DNA from: Pseudonocardia sp. 73-21
GTDB lineage: Bacteria; Actinomycetota; Actinomycetes; Mycobacteriales; Pseudonocardiaceae
Direction of reading: 5' to 3'
Length of the DNA: 58,105 nt
Assembly: GCF_001899645.1 (NCBI RefSeq)
Contig: NZ_MKVV01000070.1
Span: 1-58,105 of the forward strand
The position numbers were made by a program, and so were the translations under genes. Positions 44,138-52,638 of this stretch are shown piece after piece. The first letter of the stretch is position 1, and every line of letters starts with the position of its first letter. The notes under the pieces are model-generated. The model was not told where the DNA came from. It did no database searches and saw only the letters and a program-made list of their open reading frames with translations.

Positions 44138-44409
44138 ACAGCCTGCGGGACAACAACGAGTACCGGCTGATCATGACCGTGATCTGCGTGGTCTGCGGGC
44201 TCGGCGCCGTCGGGTCGGTGGTCCCGCTGGTGGAGCAGGCCATCACGGCGCTCCTGATCGGCGTGGTCGTCGTCGCCGTCTGGGTCGCCTCCGTGCGGCT
44301 GATCGCGCGGATGATCCGCGAGCACCTCGAGGACCTGGAGGACGAACGGACCGCGGCGGCATGGCGGGCCGCGCACCAGCCGGCCGCGTCCCTGCAAGAG
44401 GTGCCGTGA
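44134..44409 (+). CDS. small membrane protein, Spd-like
   Basis: 91 aa from GTG 44134. Two transmembrane helices (LIMTVICVVCGLGAVGSVVP and ALLIGVVVVAVWVASVRLIA) precede a charged tail (REHLEDLEDERTAAAWRAAH). Its position directly after the translocase and the layout match the Spd proteins thought to spread the element within mycelium; homology itself is not shown. Confidence 0.72.
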   Translation: MNSLRDNNEYRLIMTVICVVCGLGAVGSVVPLVEQAITALLIGVVVVAVWVASVRLIARMIREHLEDLEDERTAAAWRAAHQPAASLQEVP

Positions 44410-44618
44410 TGTGGGCTGTCACCGGATGGGCCGTCGCGACCTGGCTCAAGCTCACCGTCCTACTGGCCCTCGGCGTCGGGGCCGCCTGGTTGTGGCTCGA
44501 CTCCGGATGGTTCTCGGTCGCCTGCATCGGTGCCGCGCTCGCTGAGCTGTGGGCGCTCCGACAGCTCGGCCGCGAGTGGGCCTACGAAGCTCGCTCGTCC
44601 TGGTGGTGGTCGCCGTGA
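44409..44618 (+). CDS. small membrane protein, Spd-like
   Basis: 69 aa from ATG 44409, overlapping the previous stop (TGATG). Two hydrophobic helices (VTGWAVATWLKLTVLLALGV and WFSVACIGAALAELWAL) and a Trp-rich end (RSSWWWSP). It is coupled on both sides, so it belongs to the transfer operon. The function is inferred from position only. Confidence 0.7.
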   Translation: MWAVTGWAVATWLKLTVLLALGVGAAWLWLDSGWFSVACIGAALAELWALRQLGREWAYEARSSWWWSP

Positions 44619-45073
44619 CCGATCAGCTTGACCTGTTCGGCGGGCCGGCCGTCTCGGTCCCGCAGCAACGGGTCAGTCGCGTGGAGAGCAACGACGTCGA
44701 CCTGATGCACACCGTGGCCGGCAACGCCGTTCGCTGCGGCTACCTGCTCGTCGGCAACTCCGAGCGCGTCTACACCCGCGTCGAGGGCAGGGACGGTGAG
44801 GTGCAGCGCGTCCCCCGGTACGAGGAGGAGGCCGTTCACCAACTGCTGCGGCGGCGCTGGCTGAGCGTCGGCTCGCCGCACTCCGTCACCTGCGGCGCGG
44901 CCTCGCTGACCGGAGCGGCGGTGCTCGTACCCAAGGAGACCCGATCCCGTGTCGAGCGCTGGACACGGCTCCAGCGGCCGTCCTCGTGGCCGCGCACCCC
45001 TGACCCGGACGGCCCGGCCGCGTCGACCTCCGGCCGGGTCGTCCGACTCCACGACAGGAAGAAGCGCCGATGA
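44615..45073 (+). CDS. AICE protein of unknown function upstream of rep
   Basis: 152 aa from GTG 44615, overlapping the previous stop by 4 bp and the rep start by 4 bp. The middle part (DVDLMHTVAGNAVRCGYLLV, VPRYEEEAVHQLLRRRWLSV) resembles a winged-helix layout; the C-terminus is basic. No named family is recognised. Location directly before the replication initiator suggests an accessory replication role, which is inference. Confidence 0.72.
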   Translation: MTDQLDLFGGPAVSVPQQRVSRVESNDVDLMHTVAGNAVRCGYLLVGNSERVYTRVEGRDGEVQRVPRYEEEAVHQLLRRRWLSVGSPHSVTCGAASLTGAAVLVPKETRSRVERWTRLQRPSSWPRTPDPDGPAASTSGRVVRLHDRKKRR

Positions 45074-46428
45074 CTGATGCCGATCTCCTGAGCGCGCGTC
45101 TGCGCTCGCACGACTACAAGAGCTGGCGGGCGAAGGTCGAGGCCACCGGCGGGTGCGCCCGGCCGGTCAAGCTCACCGGCCGCTCCGCGATCCTCGACCG
45201 GGACGGTGAGATCCTCGTCGAGCGGGCCGGCGACATCTTCGCCCCGTGCGGCAACCGGCGGGTGAGTGTCTGCCCGGCCTGCTCCGACCGCTACGCCGGG
45301 GACGCGTTCCACCTGCTGCGCGCGGGCCTGGCCGGCGGGGACAAGGACGTCCCCGCGCTCGTCACCGAGAAGGCCCGCGCGTTCCTCACCCTCACCGCGC
45401 CGTCGTTCGGGCCGGTGCACACCCGGCGCACCACCACATCGGGACGCGTCATCCCGTGCCGCTGCGGCGGCTACCACCATCCTGACGACCCCCGGCTCGG
45501 CTCGCCGACCGACCCGGACACCTACGACTACATCGGCTCGGTGCTCTGGCAGGCCCACGCCGGTCAGCTATGGCACCGCTTCGTGATCGCGCTCCGGCGG
45601 GCGCTGGCCGGCCACCTCGGCGTCCCGGCCCGGCGCTTCCGTGAAGTAGCCCGGCTGTCCTACGCGAAGGTGGCCGAGTACCAGAGACGCGGCCTGGTGC
45701 ACTTCCACGCCGTCGTGCGCGTCGACGGCCCGGACGGACCCGGCGACCCGACCCCGCGCGGTATCAGCGCCGACGTCCTGCGCGCGGCCATCACCACGGC
45801 GGCGCAGGTCGCGGTCATCGCCACCGAACGCCCGGACGGCTCCGCGCTGCTGCTCGGCTGGGGCGCCCAGCTCGACCTCCGCCAGATCACGGCGTCCAAC
45901 GCGTCCGACGTCGAGGACGGTGACGGCGCGATCAGTGAGGCACGGCTCGCCGGCTACGTCGCCAAGTACGCCACCAAGGGCACCGGCACCACCGAAGGCG
46001 CCGACCGCCCGGTCCGCGATGGCGAGCACATCGCCTACCTGGACGTCTCGCCGCACCACCGCCGGATGATCGAGATCTGCTGGCAGCTCGGCGGCCTGGA
46101 TCAGTACGAGGCACTCAACCTGCGCCGGTGGGCCCACATGCTCGGGTTTCGGGGCCATTTCTTGACCAAGAGCCAGCGGTACTCGACGACCTTCCGCGCA
46201 ATCCGGGGCGAGCGGCGGTCCTGGCGGGTGCGTCACGAGCTCGACCAGCTCGCCCGCGATACCTGGGGCGAGACCGGCGACCCGATCGACCTCGACTCGG
46301 TCACCGTGATCAACGACTGGCGCCTGCTCGGCGTCGGGCACAACAACCACGCAGAACGGGAGTTGGCGATGGCCATCGCCGAACGCATCCGACAACAACG
46401 AACGACCCGAAGGGAGACCCGATCATGA
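45070..46428 (+). CDS. RepSA-like rolling-circle replication initiator
   Basis: 452 aa from ATG 45070. N-terminal zinc-binding cysteines (PCGNRRVSVCPACSDRY), the metal-binding HUH motif GLVHFHAVVRVDG near residue 213, and the catalytic Tyr in GYVAKYATKG near residue 300 identify a pSAM2 RepSA-type initiator, which nicks the double-strand origin to start rolling-circle replication of the excised element. Its stop overlaps the xis-like start by ATGA. The origin is expected nearby but not recognised. Confidence 0.92.
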   Translation: MTDADLLSARLRSHDYKSWRAKVEATGGCARPVKLTGRSAILDRDGEILVERAGDIFAPCGNRRVSVCPACSDRYAGDAFHLLRAGLAGGDKDVPALVTEKARAFLTLTAPSFGPVHTRRTTTSGRVIPCRCGGYHHPDDPRLGSPTDPDTYDYIGSVLWQAHAGQLWHRFVIALRRALAGHLGVPARRFREVARLSYAKVAEYQRRGLVHFHAVVRVDGPDGPGDPTPRGISADVLRAAITTAAQVAVIATERPDGSALLLGWGAQLDLRQITASNASDVEDGDGAISEARLAGYVAKYATKGTGTTEGADRPVRDGEHIAYLDVSPHHRRMIEICWQLGGLDQYEALNLRRWAHMLGFRGHFLTKSQRYSTTFRAIRGERRSWRVRHELDQLARDTWGETGDPIDLDSVTVINDWRLLGVGHNNHAERELAMAIAERIRQQRTTRRETRS

Positions 46429-46628
46429 CCGCACCCTCCGCCGCGATGATCGACACCAAGCGGCTGACCTACACCGTCGACCAGGTGGCCTACCTGCTCA
46501 ACCTCTCGCGCGGCATCGCCTACCAGCACGTCCGGGACGGGGTGATCCCCGCCGAGCGCGTGGGCCGGCGCTGGCTGATCCCGCGCAAGAGGTTCCACGC
46601 CTGGCTCGACGGACAGGCGGCCGCCTGA
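46425..46628 (+). CDS. excisionase-like helix-turn-helix protein (Xis)
   Basis: 67 aa from ATG 46425, with AGGGAG upstream. The MerR-like HTH is YTVDQVAYLLNLSRGIAYQH, followed by VRDGVIPAERVGRRWLIPRK, the standard DNA-binding excisionase domain. It lies between rep and int with ATGA and TGATG overlaps, as in pSAM2, and should direct excision with the integrase. Confidence 0.92.
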   Translation: MTAPSAAMIDTKRLTYTVDQVAYLLNLSRGIAYQHVRDGVIPAERVGRRWLIPRKRFHAWLDGQAAA

Positions 46629-47869
46629 TGCCCGGCATCCGCAAGACCCCAGCCGGCAACTGGCGCGCCTCGTGGCGGGAGCCGAGCGGCACGCAAGCGT
46701 CCAAGACGTTCACCGCCAAACGGGAGGCGTCGGCCTTCCTGGCCCGGATGAACACGACCAAGAGCACCGGTGCCTACGTCTCGCCGCACGCCGGCCGCGT
46801 CCTGTTCGGCGACCACGCCCGGGAGTGGATGCAGACGTGGAACACGGAGGCGACGACGACCGCGCGTGACGACTCGGTGATGCGGAACCATGTCCTCGCC
46901 AAGTGGGGCACGTGGCAGCTCGCCCGGATCGACCATCTGTCGGTGCAGGGCTGGATCACCGACCTGGGCGCGCGGCTGTCGCCGGCCACGCTCGTGCAGT
47001 GCCGCCGGCTCATGTCCGGGGTGATGCGATCGGCTCTGCGGAACCGGCTGATCGCCTTCAACCCGTGCGAGGGCGTGCGCATCCCGTCGCGCCGGACGCA
47101 GGACACCGACGAGCAGATTGTCGACCGGGCCGTGTTCCGGTCCTCGCTGCTGCCGGTGGTGCCGGACCGCTACCGCGCGATCGTGGCCGTCGGTGGGGGA
47201 GCGGGGCTCCGCTGGGGTGAGGCGGCCGGGCTGTGCGCCGATGCGGTCGACCTCGACGCGGCACGGCTGCGGGTGATCCGGACAGTGATCGAGGTCTCCG
47301 GCCACACCTCGTTCAAGCCGTTCCCCAAGACGACGGCGGGCCGGCGGACCGTGCCGCTCCCGGGATGGCTCGTAACCTTGCTCCGGGAGCACATGGCAAA
47401 CCACCCGCGTGGGGAGGCGGGCCTGATCTTCGCCAACCAGGTGGGCGGCGCCTACCGACGGACGCTGTTCCGCACGCGGGTGTGGCGGCCGGCGCTCGTG
47501 CGGGCCGGGCTGCTCGGGCTCGTCGAGCAGGACGGGGAGAAGTTCCGGGCCGAATGGGCCGACGCGGCGGGCGTGCCAAGCTCGGCGATGTTCGCCCGGG
47601 AGCCGGCGGCCGTGCGATGGGTCGCGCGTCACCAGGCCGGCGGGCTCCGCTTCCACGACCTCCGCCACTCGTACGCCACGTGGCTCGTGGACGACGGGGT
47701 TCCGGTGAACATGGTTCAGCGCGTTCTCGGTCACGAACGCTCGTCGACGACGCTGGATCTCTACACGCGGCGCACCGACGACCCGTCGCGCGTGCTCCAG
47801 GCGCTCGACGACGATCCGGACGATGACGACCAGGACGACGGCCTGGCCGACGCGCTGGTGCCTCGATGA
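46628..47869 (+). CDS. tyrosine integrase of the AICE
   Basis: 413 aa from ATG 46628 (overlaps xis stop as TGATG). An N-terminal arm-binding region (IRKTPAGNWRASWREPSGTQ), a core-binding domain and a catalytic domain with the R in GGAGLRWGEAAGL (about 195), the box HDLRHSYATWLVDDG (about 343), LGHERSSTTLDLYTRR with Tyr near 379. It ends with an acidic tail (DDDPDDDDQDDG). It stops 84 bp before the att repeat, which overlaps tRNA-Val, its attachment site. Confidence 0.96.
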   Translation: MPGIRKTPAGNWRASWREPSGTQASKTFTAKREASAFLARMNTTKSTGAYVSPHAGRVLFGDHAREWMQTWNTEATTTARDDSVMRNHVLAKWGTWQLARIDHLSVQGWITDLGARLSPATLVQCRRLMSGVMRSALRNRLIAFNPCEGVRIPSRRTQDTDEQIVDRAVFRSSLLPVVPDRYRAIVAVGGGAGLRWGEAAGLCADAVDLDAARLRVIRTVIEVSGHTSFKPFPKTTAGRRTVPLPGWLVTLLREHMANHPRGEAGLIFANQVGGAYRRTLFRTRVWRPALVRAGLLGLVEQDGEKFRAEWADAAGVPSSAMFAREPAAVRWVARHQAGGLRFHDLRHSYATWLVDDGVPVNMVQRVLGHERSSTTLDLYTRRTDDPSRVLQALDDDPDDDDQDDGLADALVPR

Positions 47870-47895
47870 CCGGCGTGGTGCCTTTCTGGTGCCTT
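47857..47895. promoter_or_regulatory. right-end arm-type site candidates for the integrase
   Basis: Three GGTGCC hexamers at 47857, 47877 and 47888; the last two lie in TGGTGCCTTTCTGGTGCCTT, matching the left-end copy at 31307-31326 except for one base. The 11-bp spacing is the same at both ends. Confidence 0.5.
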
Positions 47896-47952
47896 TTCAG
47901 GCTGCGCGGCTGGGGAGAGCCTGCCCCGGATACGACGAAAGCCCCCGACCGT

Positions 47953-48020
47953 GCTGGTCAGGGGCCTGTCGTGGGTGGTGGGCGATACAAGGATTGAACT
48001 TGTGACCTCTTCCGTGTCAA
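47953..48020. repeat. attR: 68-bp direct repeat overlapping tRNA-Val
   Basis: Identical to 31143-31210. It begins 23 bp beyond the tRNA 3' end and runs into the anticodon loop, so the element supplies the 3' half of the tRNA and keeps the gene functional. Confidence 0.95.
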
Positions 48021-48050
48021 GGAAGCGCTCTCCCACTGAGCTAATCGCCC
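47976..48050 (-). tRNA. tRNA-Val (GAC)
   Basis: 72 nt plus encoded CCA. The acceptor stem GGGCGAT pairs with ATCGCCC, the anticodon loop is TTGACAC (anticodon GAC) and the T-loop is TTCAATC. Its 3' half comes from the integrated element. It is followed by tRNA-Cys and tRNA-Gly in the same direction. Confidence 0.97.
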
Positions 48051-48051
48051 G

Positions 48052-48123
48052 AGGCGGAGGCGGGAATCGAACCCGCGTACAGGGCTTTGCAGGCCCTTGC
48101 CTAAACCACTCGGCCACTCCGCC
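48052..48123 (-). tRNA. tRNA-Cys (GCA)
   Basis: Acceptor stem GGCGGAG/CTCCGCC, anticodon loop CTGCAAA (anticodon GCA), T-loop TTCGATT. No CCA is encoded. It lies 1 bp from tRNA-Val and is probably in one transcript with tRNA-Gly and tRNA-Val. Confidence 0.97.
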
Positions 48124-48196
48124 AGAACCAGCGGATCGAGACTTCGCCGTGGATCTCGACCCTTGGGGAGGTCCGACGGGACCCGAGGTTCCTCCG

Positions 48197-48269
48197 AGCG
48201 GACGACGGGATTCGAACCCGCGACCCTCACCTTGGCAAGGTGATGCGCTACCAGCTGCGCTACGTCCGC
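48197..48269 (-). tRNA. tRNA-Gly (GCC)
   Basis: Acceptor stem GCGGACG/CGTCCGC, anticodon loop TTGCCAA (anticodon GCC), T-loop TTCGAAT. It is the first of the Gly-Cys-Val tRNA cluster typical of actinobacteria. Confidence 0.97.
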
Positions 48270-48373
48270 AAGTGCAGCGTCTCCGCTGCGGTGGTGGTGA
48301 AACCTTAGCGCAGGCCCTGAGGGGGTTCCAACACCACCCCCCGGTTGCCCGCGCGACGGGCTTCTACCTGCGA

Positions 48374-48802
48374 CTAGTCGCGCGCAGGGTCGTTCAGGAG
48401 GTCCGAGAGCGCCATGTCGAAGTCGAGCCAGTCGTACTCGGTCTTCGGCGGGACGGCCTCGTAGGTGCGGTAGAGGAAGTCGCCGAGCGTCTGGGCGCAG
48501 GTCGTGAAGACCGCGTGCCCGGACGGCGAGGACAGCTCCAGCTGTACCTTGTTCGGGTTGCTCGGCATCGGCAGCACCCGGACGTCACCCGTCCCGGAGT
48601 CGGCGACGAGGCCGTCGTGGAGGAGGTCCCGGGCGAACACCCAGTCGACCGCCGTACCGTTCCCGGTCAGGAAGGATGCCTGCACCGCGTAGGGATCGCG
48701 GCTGTGGTAGCTCAAGTCGACCTTCACCGCCACGGGCGGCGCGTCATGGGCGATCAACTCGAACACCGCCGGTGAGCAGATGACCGTGTGCTCGTCGCGC
48801 AT
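48374..48802 (-). CDS. ssgB: SsgA-like (SALP) sporulation/cell-division protein
   Basis: 142 aa from ATG 48802. The SALP pattern is clear: VDLSYHSRDPYAVQASFLTG, DWVFARDLLHDGLVADSGTG, DVRVLP, and the C-terminal FLYRTYEAVPPKTEYDWLDF. SsgB-type proteins recruit FtsZ to sporulation septa in streptomycetes. The single, conserved form and length fit SsgB, the family member present in most morphologically complex actinomycetes. A generic SALP paralogue is the alternative. Confidence 0.85.
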   Translation of the reverse strand: MRDEHTVICSPAVFELIAHDAPPVAVKVDLSYHSRDPYAVQASFLTGNGTAVDWVFARDLLHDGLVADSGTGDVRVLPMPSNPNKVQLELSSPSGHAVFTTCAQTLGDFLYRTYEAVPPKTEYDWLDFDMALSDLLNDPARD

Positions 48803-49028
48803 CGTGCGTCCTCTTTCGTGGTCCCGCGTGGTTCGTCATGCGGAAAAACGACCGTGTCGGGAAGATGTGACGGGTAGAGCGGCAGAGACCGCTCGGATGA
48901 CCCCCACTGTCACTCTGACGGGTCAGCGTGTCCCCCTGTCCGATGCACGTCGGAAGCGTGTGTGCCAGGTCGCACGGAGCAGGAAGGACTAATCTGAACC
49001 GGTCGCGCCGCAATGGCGAAGACAGGAC

Positions 49029-49712
49029 GTGAGGATCCCACTGGTGGCTGAGGTTGCCGAGACCCCCGATGTGCCCGAGCGGCGCGGCCGGGCCACGTCT
49101 CGGGTCAACGGTCGAGCTCAGGATCCGGCGGACGAGGCACTCGTCAGCCGGATCGTCAACGGCGACCAGTCGGCCCTCGGCGGTCTCTACGACCGCTACG
49201 GCCGTCCGGCCTACTCCCTCGCCCGGCGCATCTGTGCCGACGACGGCATCGCCGAGGACGTCGTCCAGGAGGTGTTCCTCGCCTTCTGGCGTGATCCCTC
49301 CCGCTACGACTCCGCGCGCGGGTCGTTCGGCACGTGGCTGCTGACGCTGGTCCACCACAAGTCCGTCGACGCGGTGCGACGCGAGAGCGCCATCCGTCGA
49401 CGCACGGTGCCGGCGGCCGAGGACGGCGACGAGTGGTCGGCCCCGCCGGGCCCCGGTGCCGACCAGGCCGCCCTCGGCAGGGTCGTCGCAGGTCAGGTGC
49501 GTGACGCACTCGGTGGACTGCCCGTCGAGCAGCGCCAGGCCCTCGCGTTGGCGTACTACGGCGGCTATACCCAGCGGGAGGTCGCGGCCCTCACCGGTGT
49601 GCCCCTGGGCACCGTCAAGTCCCGGATGTTCACCGGGGTGCAGCGCCTGCGCAGCGTCCTGGGTCCGCTTCTCGGTGAGTTCGCCACCGACTTCATGGGC
49701 GGCGCACGATGA
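49029..49712 (+). CDS. sigK: ECF RNA polymerase sigma factor, SigK type
   Basis: 227 aa from GTG 49029. Region 2 spans about residues 40-110 (GGLYDRYGRPAYSLARRICA, EDVVQEVFLAFWRDPSRYDS, WLLTLVHHKSVDAVRRES). Region 4 covers about 160-215 (ALGGLPVEQRQALALAYYGG, YTQREVAALTGVPLGTVKSR). It is followed with a 4-bp overlap by an RskA-like anti-sigma factor. In mycobacteria SigK responds to redox changes and controls secreted antigens; the regulon here is unknown. Confidence 0.92.
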   Translation: MRIPLVAEVAETPDVPERRGRATSRVNGRAQDPADEALVSRIVNGDQSALGGLYDRYGRPAYSLARRICADDGIAEDVVQEVFLAFWRDPSRYDSARGSFGTWLLTLVHHKSVDAVRRESAIRRRTVPAAEDGDEWSAPPGPGADQAALGRVVAGQVRDALGGLPVEQRQALALAYYGGYTQREVAALTGVPLGTVKSRMFTGVQRLRSVLGPLLGEFATDFMGGAR

Positions 49713-50545
49713 CGACTCCCCGCAACCAGCCCTGCCCGCTCACCGAGCAGGCCGTCGGCTGGGCGCTCCACGCCCTCGAGCCCGACGAGGAGATGGCCGT
49801 CCTCCTGCACGTGCCGCAGTGCGCCACCTGTCAGGTGGCCGTCCGGGAGGCCGACGCCGTGCTGTCGTCGCTCGGTGCGGCGGTGGAGCAGGTCGAGCCG
49901 CCGGCGTCGCTGCGCGAGGCGATCCTGTCCGCCGCGGGCGACACCCCACAGGTCTCGTCGACGAGCCGTCGGGCCGCGCCCGCGCCCCTTCCGCAGTCCC
50001 GGCACCGCCTCGACGAGCCGACTCCACCCGCCACGCCGCCCCGCTCGCGGGGTTCGTGGCTCACCCGGCGCAGGCTCGTCGCCGCGTCCGTTGCTCTCAT
50101 CGGGGTGCTGGCGGTCGGCGGTCTCGCCGTGCGCACCACCCAGTTGGAGCAGCAGAGTGAGACGCTCACCGCCCAGGCGCAGAGCATCGCCGACCTCATG
50201 GGGCAGCTCGACAAGCCCGGCGTGCGGCACGCGATGCTCGCCGACGCCACGACCGGGGCCACCACGGCGGCCGTGGTCGTCGTCGACGGCAAGCGTCAGG
50301 TCTACGTCGTGAGCCTGCCGGCCAACTCGAAGAACAACACCTACGTGCTGTGGGGTCTGCGCGCCGGTGCGGCCCCCGCACCGCTCGGCCCGTTCGACGT
50401 GGAGTCCGGCGACAAGGGCGTGCACACCGTCGGCGACGTGAACGGTTCCGACGGGTTCACCGACTACGCCATCTCCATCGAGCCCGGGAAGACGGCGCCC
50501 GCCAAGCCCACCACGGTCGTCGCGAAGGGGCAGGTCGAGGCCTGA
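49709..50545 (+). CDS. rskA: RskA-type membrane anti-sigma factor
   Basis: 278 aa from ATG 49709. The N-terminal anti-sigma region has a zinc-type motif HVPQCATCQ (H34, C38, C41), then a Ser/Pro linker. One transmembrane helix follows (RLVAASVALIGVLAVGGLAV, about 117-136), then an extracytoplasmic RskA domain (YVVSLPANSKNNTYVLWGLR, FAISIEPG-like ending AISIEPGKTAPAKPT). It should hold SigK at the membrane until regulated proteolysis frees it. The ATGA overlap with sigK guarantees coupled synthesis. Confidence 0.93.
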   Translation: MTTPRNQPCPLTEQAVGWALHALEPDEEMAVLLHVPQCATCQVAVREADAVLSSLGAAVEQVEPPASLREAILSAAGDTPQVSSTSRRAAPAPLPQSRHRLDEPTPPATPPRSRGSWLTRRRLVAASVALIGVLAVGGLAVRTTQLEQQSETLTAQAQSIADLMGQLDKPGVRHAMLADATTGATTAAVVVVDGKRQVYVVSLPANSKNNTYVLWGLRAGAAPAPLGPFDVESGDKGVHTVGDVNGSDGFTDYAISIEPGKTAPAKPTTVVAKGQVEA

Positions 50546-50581
50546 TCTGACCGGATCGTCCGTTTCGATAGGGGTCGGGCC

Positions 50582-51079
50582 GTGGTCGCGAGTGGGCGGA
50601 CGACCAAGCCGGACGTGGTGGTGCGGCGCTCGGGAACGGTCGAGCGCGTCCGGGCTCGGGGTCGGCGGATCGCCGCCGGCTACCGCGGGTTCCGGTCCTC
50701 CGTCGCCCGCAACCGGACGCTGGACGTGGTGTTCAAGGTCGTCGTCGGGCTGCGCGGGTTCGTGGTCGTCGTCGTGGGCATCATCGCGCTGCCCGCGCCG
50801 GGGCCGGGCTGGGCGATCATTTTCGTCGGTCTGGGCATCCTCGCTACCGAGTTCACGGCGGCCCGGAAGGCGCTGCGCTTCGTCCGCCGCCGCTACGACG
50901 CGTGGGTCGCCTGGCCGGCTCGCCAGAACCACCTCGTACGGGCTGGGGTATCGCTGGCCGTCCTGCTGGTGATCGTGACGTGCGGATGGCTCGTCGGGGC
51001 GTTCGCGGTCGTGGGGGGCTGCCTCGGGCTCGAGTGGGCGTGGCTCCGGTCGCCCCTCCGCGGCCTGATGCCGGCCTGA
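50582..51079 (+). CDS. TIGR02611-family PGPGW membrane protein
   Basis: 165 aa from GTG 50582. A basic N-terminus is followed by hydrophobic segments around RGFVVVVVGIIALPAPGPGW (the PGPGW motif), AIIFVGLGILATEFTAARKA and a C-terminal pair (VSLAVLLVIVTCGWLVGAFA). The family is of unknown function and common in actinobacteria. It lies 36 bp after rskA in the same direction and may be co-transcribed. Confidence 0.83.
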   Translation: MVASGRTTKPDVVVRRSGTVERVRARGRRIAAGYRGFRSSVARNRTLDVVFKVVVGLRGFVVVVVGIIALPAPGPGWAIIFVGLGILATEFTAARKALRFVRRRYDAWVAWPARQNHLVRAGVSLAVLLVIVTCGWLVGAFAVVGGCLGLEWAWLRSPLRGLMPA

Positions 51080-51128
51080 CCCCCTGACCGACCTTGGGCC
51101 AGGTGGGTGTTAGAGTTCTCCACGGCTC

Positions 51129-51200
51129 GGGCGATTAGCTCAGGGGGAGAGCGCTTCGTTCACACCGAAGAGGTCACTGGTTCGATCCCAGTATCGCCCA
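51129..51200 (+). tRNA. tRNA-Val (CAC)
   Basis: 72 nt: acceptor GGGCGAT/ATCGCCC, anticodon loop TTCACAC (anticodon CAC), T-loop TTCGATC. CCA is not encoded. An integrase gene, convergent to it, ends 117 bp downstream, so its 3' end is the likely attachment site of a second element. Confidence 0.97.
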
Positions 51201-51220
51201 CAGTGTGTTATGCCAGGTCA

Positions 51221-51257
51221 GACGGCCTGTCGATGATCTTCATCGGCGGGCCGTTTG
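51221..51257. terminator. hairpin between tRNA-Val and integrase
   Basis: GACGGCC / GGCCGTT outer arms enclose CGATGA / TCATCG inner arms, directly downstream of tRNA-Val(CAC) and of the convergent integrase; a shared terminator is likely. Confidence 0.5.
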
Positions 51258-51316
51258 TCGTCTGGGGGAGCAATCGGGGAGCAGACCCGTCTGAACACCT
51301 CTGCGGTCCGAAGTGT

Positions 51317-52513
51317 TCACGCGGCATCCGGCCCCGCATCGACCGGCCCGGTGTCGAGGTTCTGGGCGTCGAGGACCTGGGCCGCGCCCTGCCCGCCGCT
51401 GCCGTCCCACCGTTGCTGCAACCCGGCGAGCATCCGCGCCCGCATGGCGGGGGTGACGTGCGAGTAGAAGTCGTCGATGTCCTTGCGCTTGTGCCCGAGG
51501 CGCTGCAACCGCAGGACACGGGGAACCTGGTCCTCGACCAGCCACGTCTCGTGCGTGTGGCGCAGGTCGTGAAAGTGCATCTCCCGCTGGATCGCGGCCC
51601 ACCCGCGGTCGCGGTGCCCGGTCAGGGCGGGCTGCCAGAAGCGCTGCCGGAAGTTCGCCCGCCGGTGCAGCCCGCCGTGGACGCCGGTGAACACGAACAC
51701 GCTGTCCGGATCGCACTGTCCGATGCCGGACTGATGGGTGCCGCGGTGATCGACCAGTAGGTTGGCCAGGAACGGCGGCAGGTGCACGGTCCGGGCGCTG
51801 GCTGCGCTCTTGGGCGGCCCGAGCTCGAGACGGCCACCCAGCTCGTGCAGCGCACCGTCGCCGGCGTCGACCTCGATACGCGGGTTCGGGTCGTCGAGAT
51901 GGACCCGTGTCCACTGCAGCCCGGCGAGCTCACCCCAGCGCAGCCCGGTGTAGGCGGCGGTGAGGACCATCAGCCCGGGGCCTGCGGGCATACGTGCGGA
52001 GATGACGACGACCTCGTCGGCGGTGGCGTGCGGGCGTTCGGTGGGTTCGGCGAAGGTGATGCGCAGCTTGCGGCAGGGGTTGGCGCCGATGAGCCCTTCG
52101 TCGACGGCCTCGCCGAGGATCATGGAGAACAGCACCAGGATGTCCTGGCAGCTCTTGTCGCTGAGCGCTCGGCGGAGCTGGTTGTTCACCCAGCCCTTGA
52201 CCGCGATCCGCTGGATGTCACCCAACGCGGTGCCCGACCAGCGGGGCAGGATGTGGTTGCGGATGTGGGAGTCGTAGGTCGCCCGCGTGGTGGCGGTGAC
52301 GTAGTGCGCCTCGTTCCAGGAACGGATCCATTCGTCGATCGAGGTCTGCGCCAGGCGGGGGTCGACGAACCGGCCGCGGCGTTGGTCGGATTCGATGTCG
52401 GCGGCGCGGTCCTCGGCCGCGGTACGGGTGGTGTAGCCGTTCTCGGTGAGCAGTGCCTCGTTGAGCCGGTAGCGGACGCGGTAGCCGTCGCGGTGTTTCT
52501 CTACCCAGGCCAT
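51317..52513 (-). CDS. tyrosine integrase of the second element
   Basis: 398 aa from ATG 52513. The N-terminal arm-binding region (WVEKHRDGYRVRYRLNEALL), SAM-like core-binding domain (YDSHIRNHILPRWSGTALGD) and catalytic domain with AAYTGLRWGELAGL, HDLRHTHETWLVEDQV, RLGHKRKDIDDFYSHV supply R, HxxR, H and Tyr. It faces tRNA-Val(CAC), whose 3' end is the probable attB. It differs clearly from the AICE integrase, so the two elements are independent. Confidence 0.95.
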   Translation of the reverse strand: MAWVEKHRDGYRVRYRLNEALLTENGYTTRTAAEDRAADIESDQRRGRFVDPRLAQTSIDEWIRSWNEAHYVTATTRATYDSHIRNHILPRWSGTALGDIQRIAVKGWVNNQLRRALSDKSCQDILVLFSMILGEAVDEGLIGANPCRKLRITFAEPTERPHATADEVVVISARMPAGPGLMVLTAAYTGLRWGELAGLQWTRVHLDDPNPRIEVDAGDGALHELGGRLELGPPKSAASARTVHLPPFLANLLVDHRGTHQSGIGQCDPDSVFVFTGVHGGLHRRANFRQRFWQPALTGHRDRGWAAIQREMHFHDLRHTHETWLVEDQVPRVLRLQRLGHKRKDIDDFYSHVTPAMRARMLAGLQQRWDGSGGQGAAQVLDAQNLDTGPVDAGPDAA

Positions 52514-52638
52514 CGGTGTGCTCCTTCGGGTGCGCTCGTGGATGTGGCCGTGCCGCCATCAGCGGCACGACCACATCCACGCTCTGTACGCGGAGAAGAT
52601 CAACCCATCTGTGTTCAGGCGGCCGAAGACCGGCCGGG

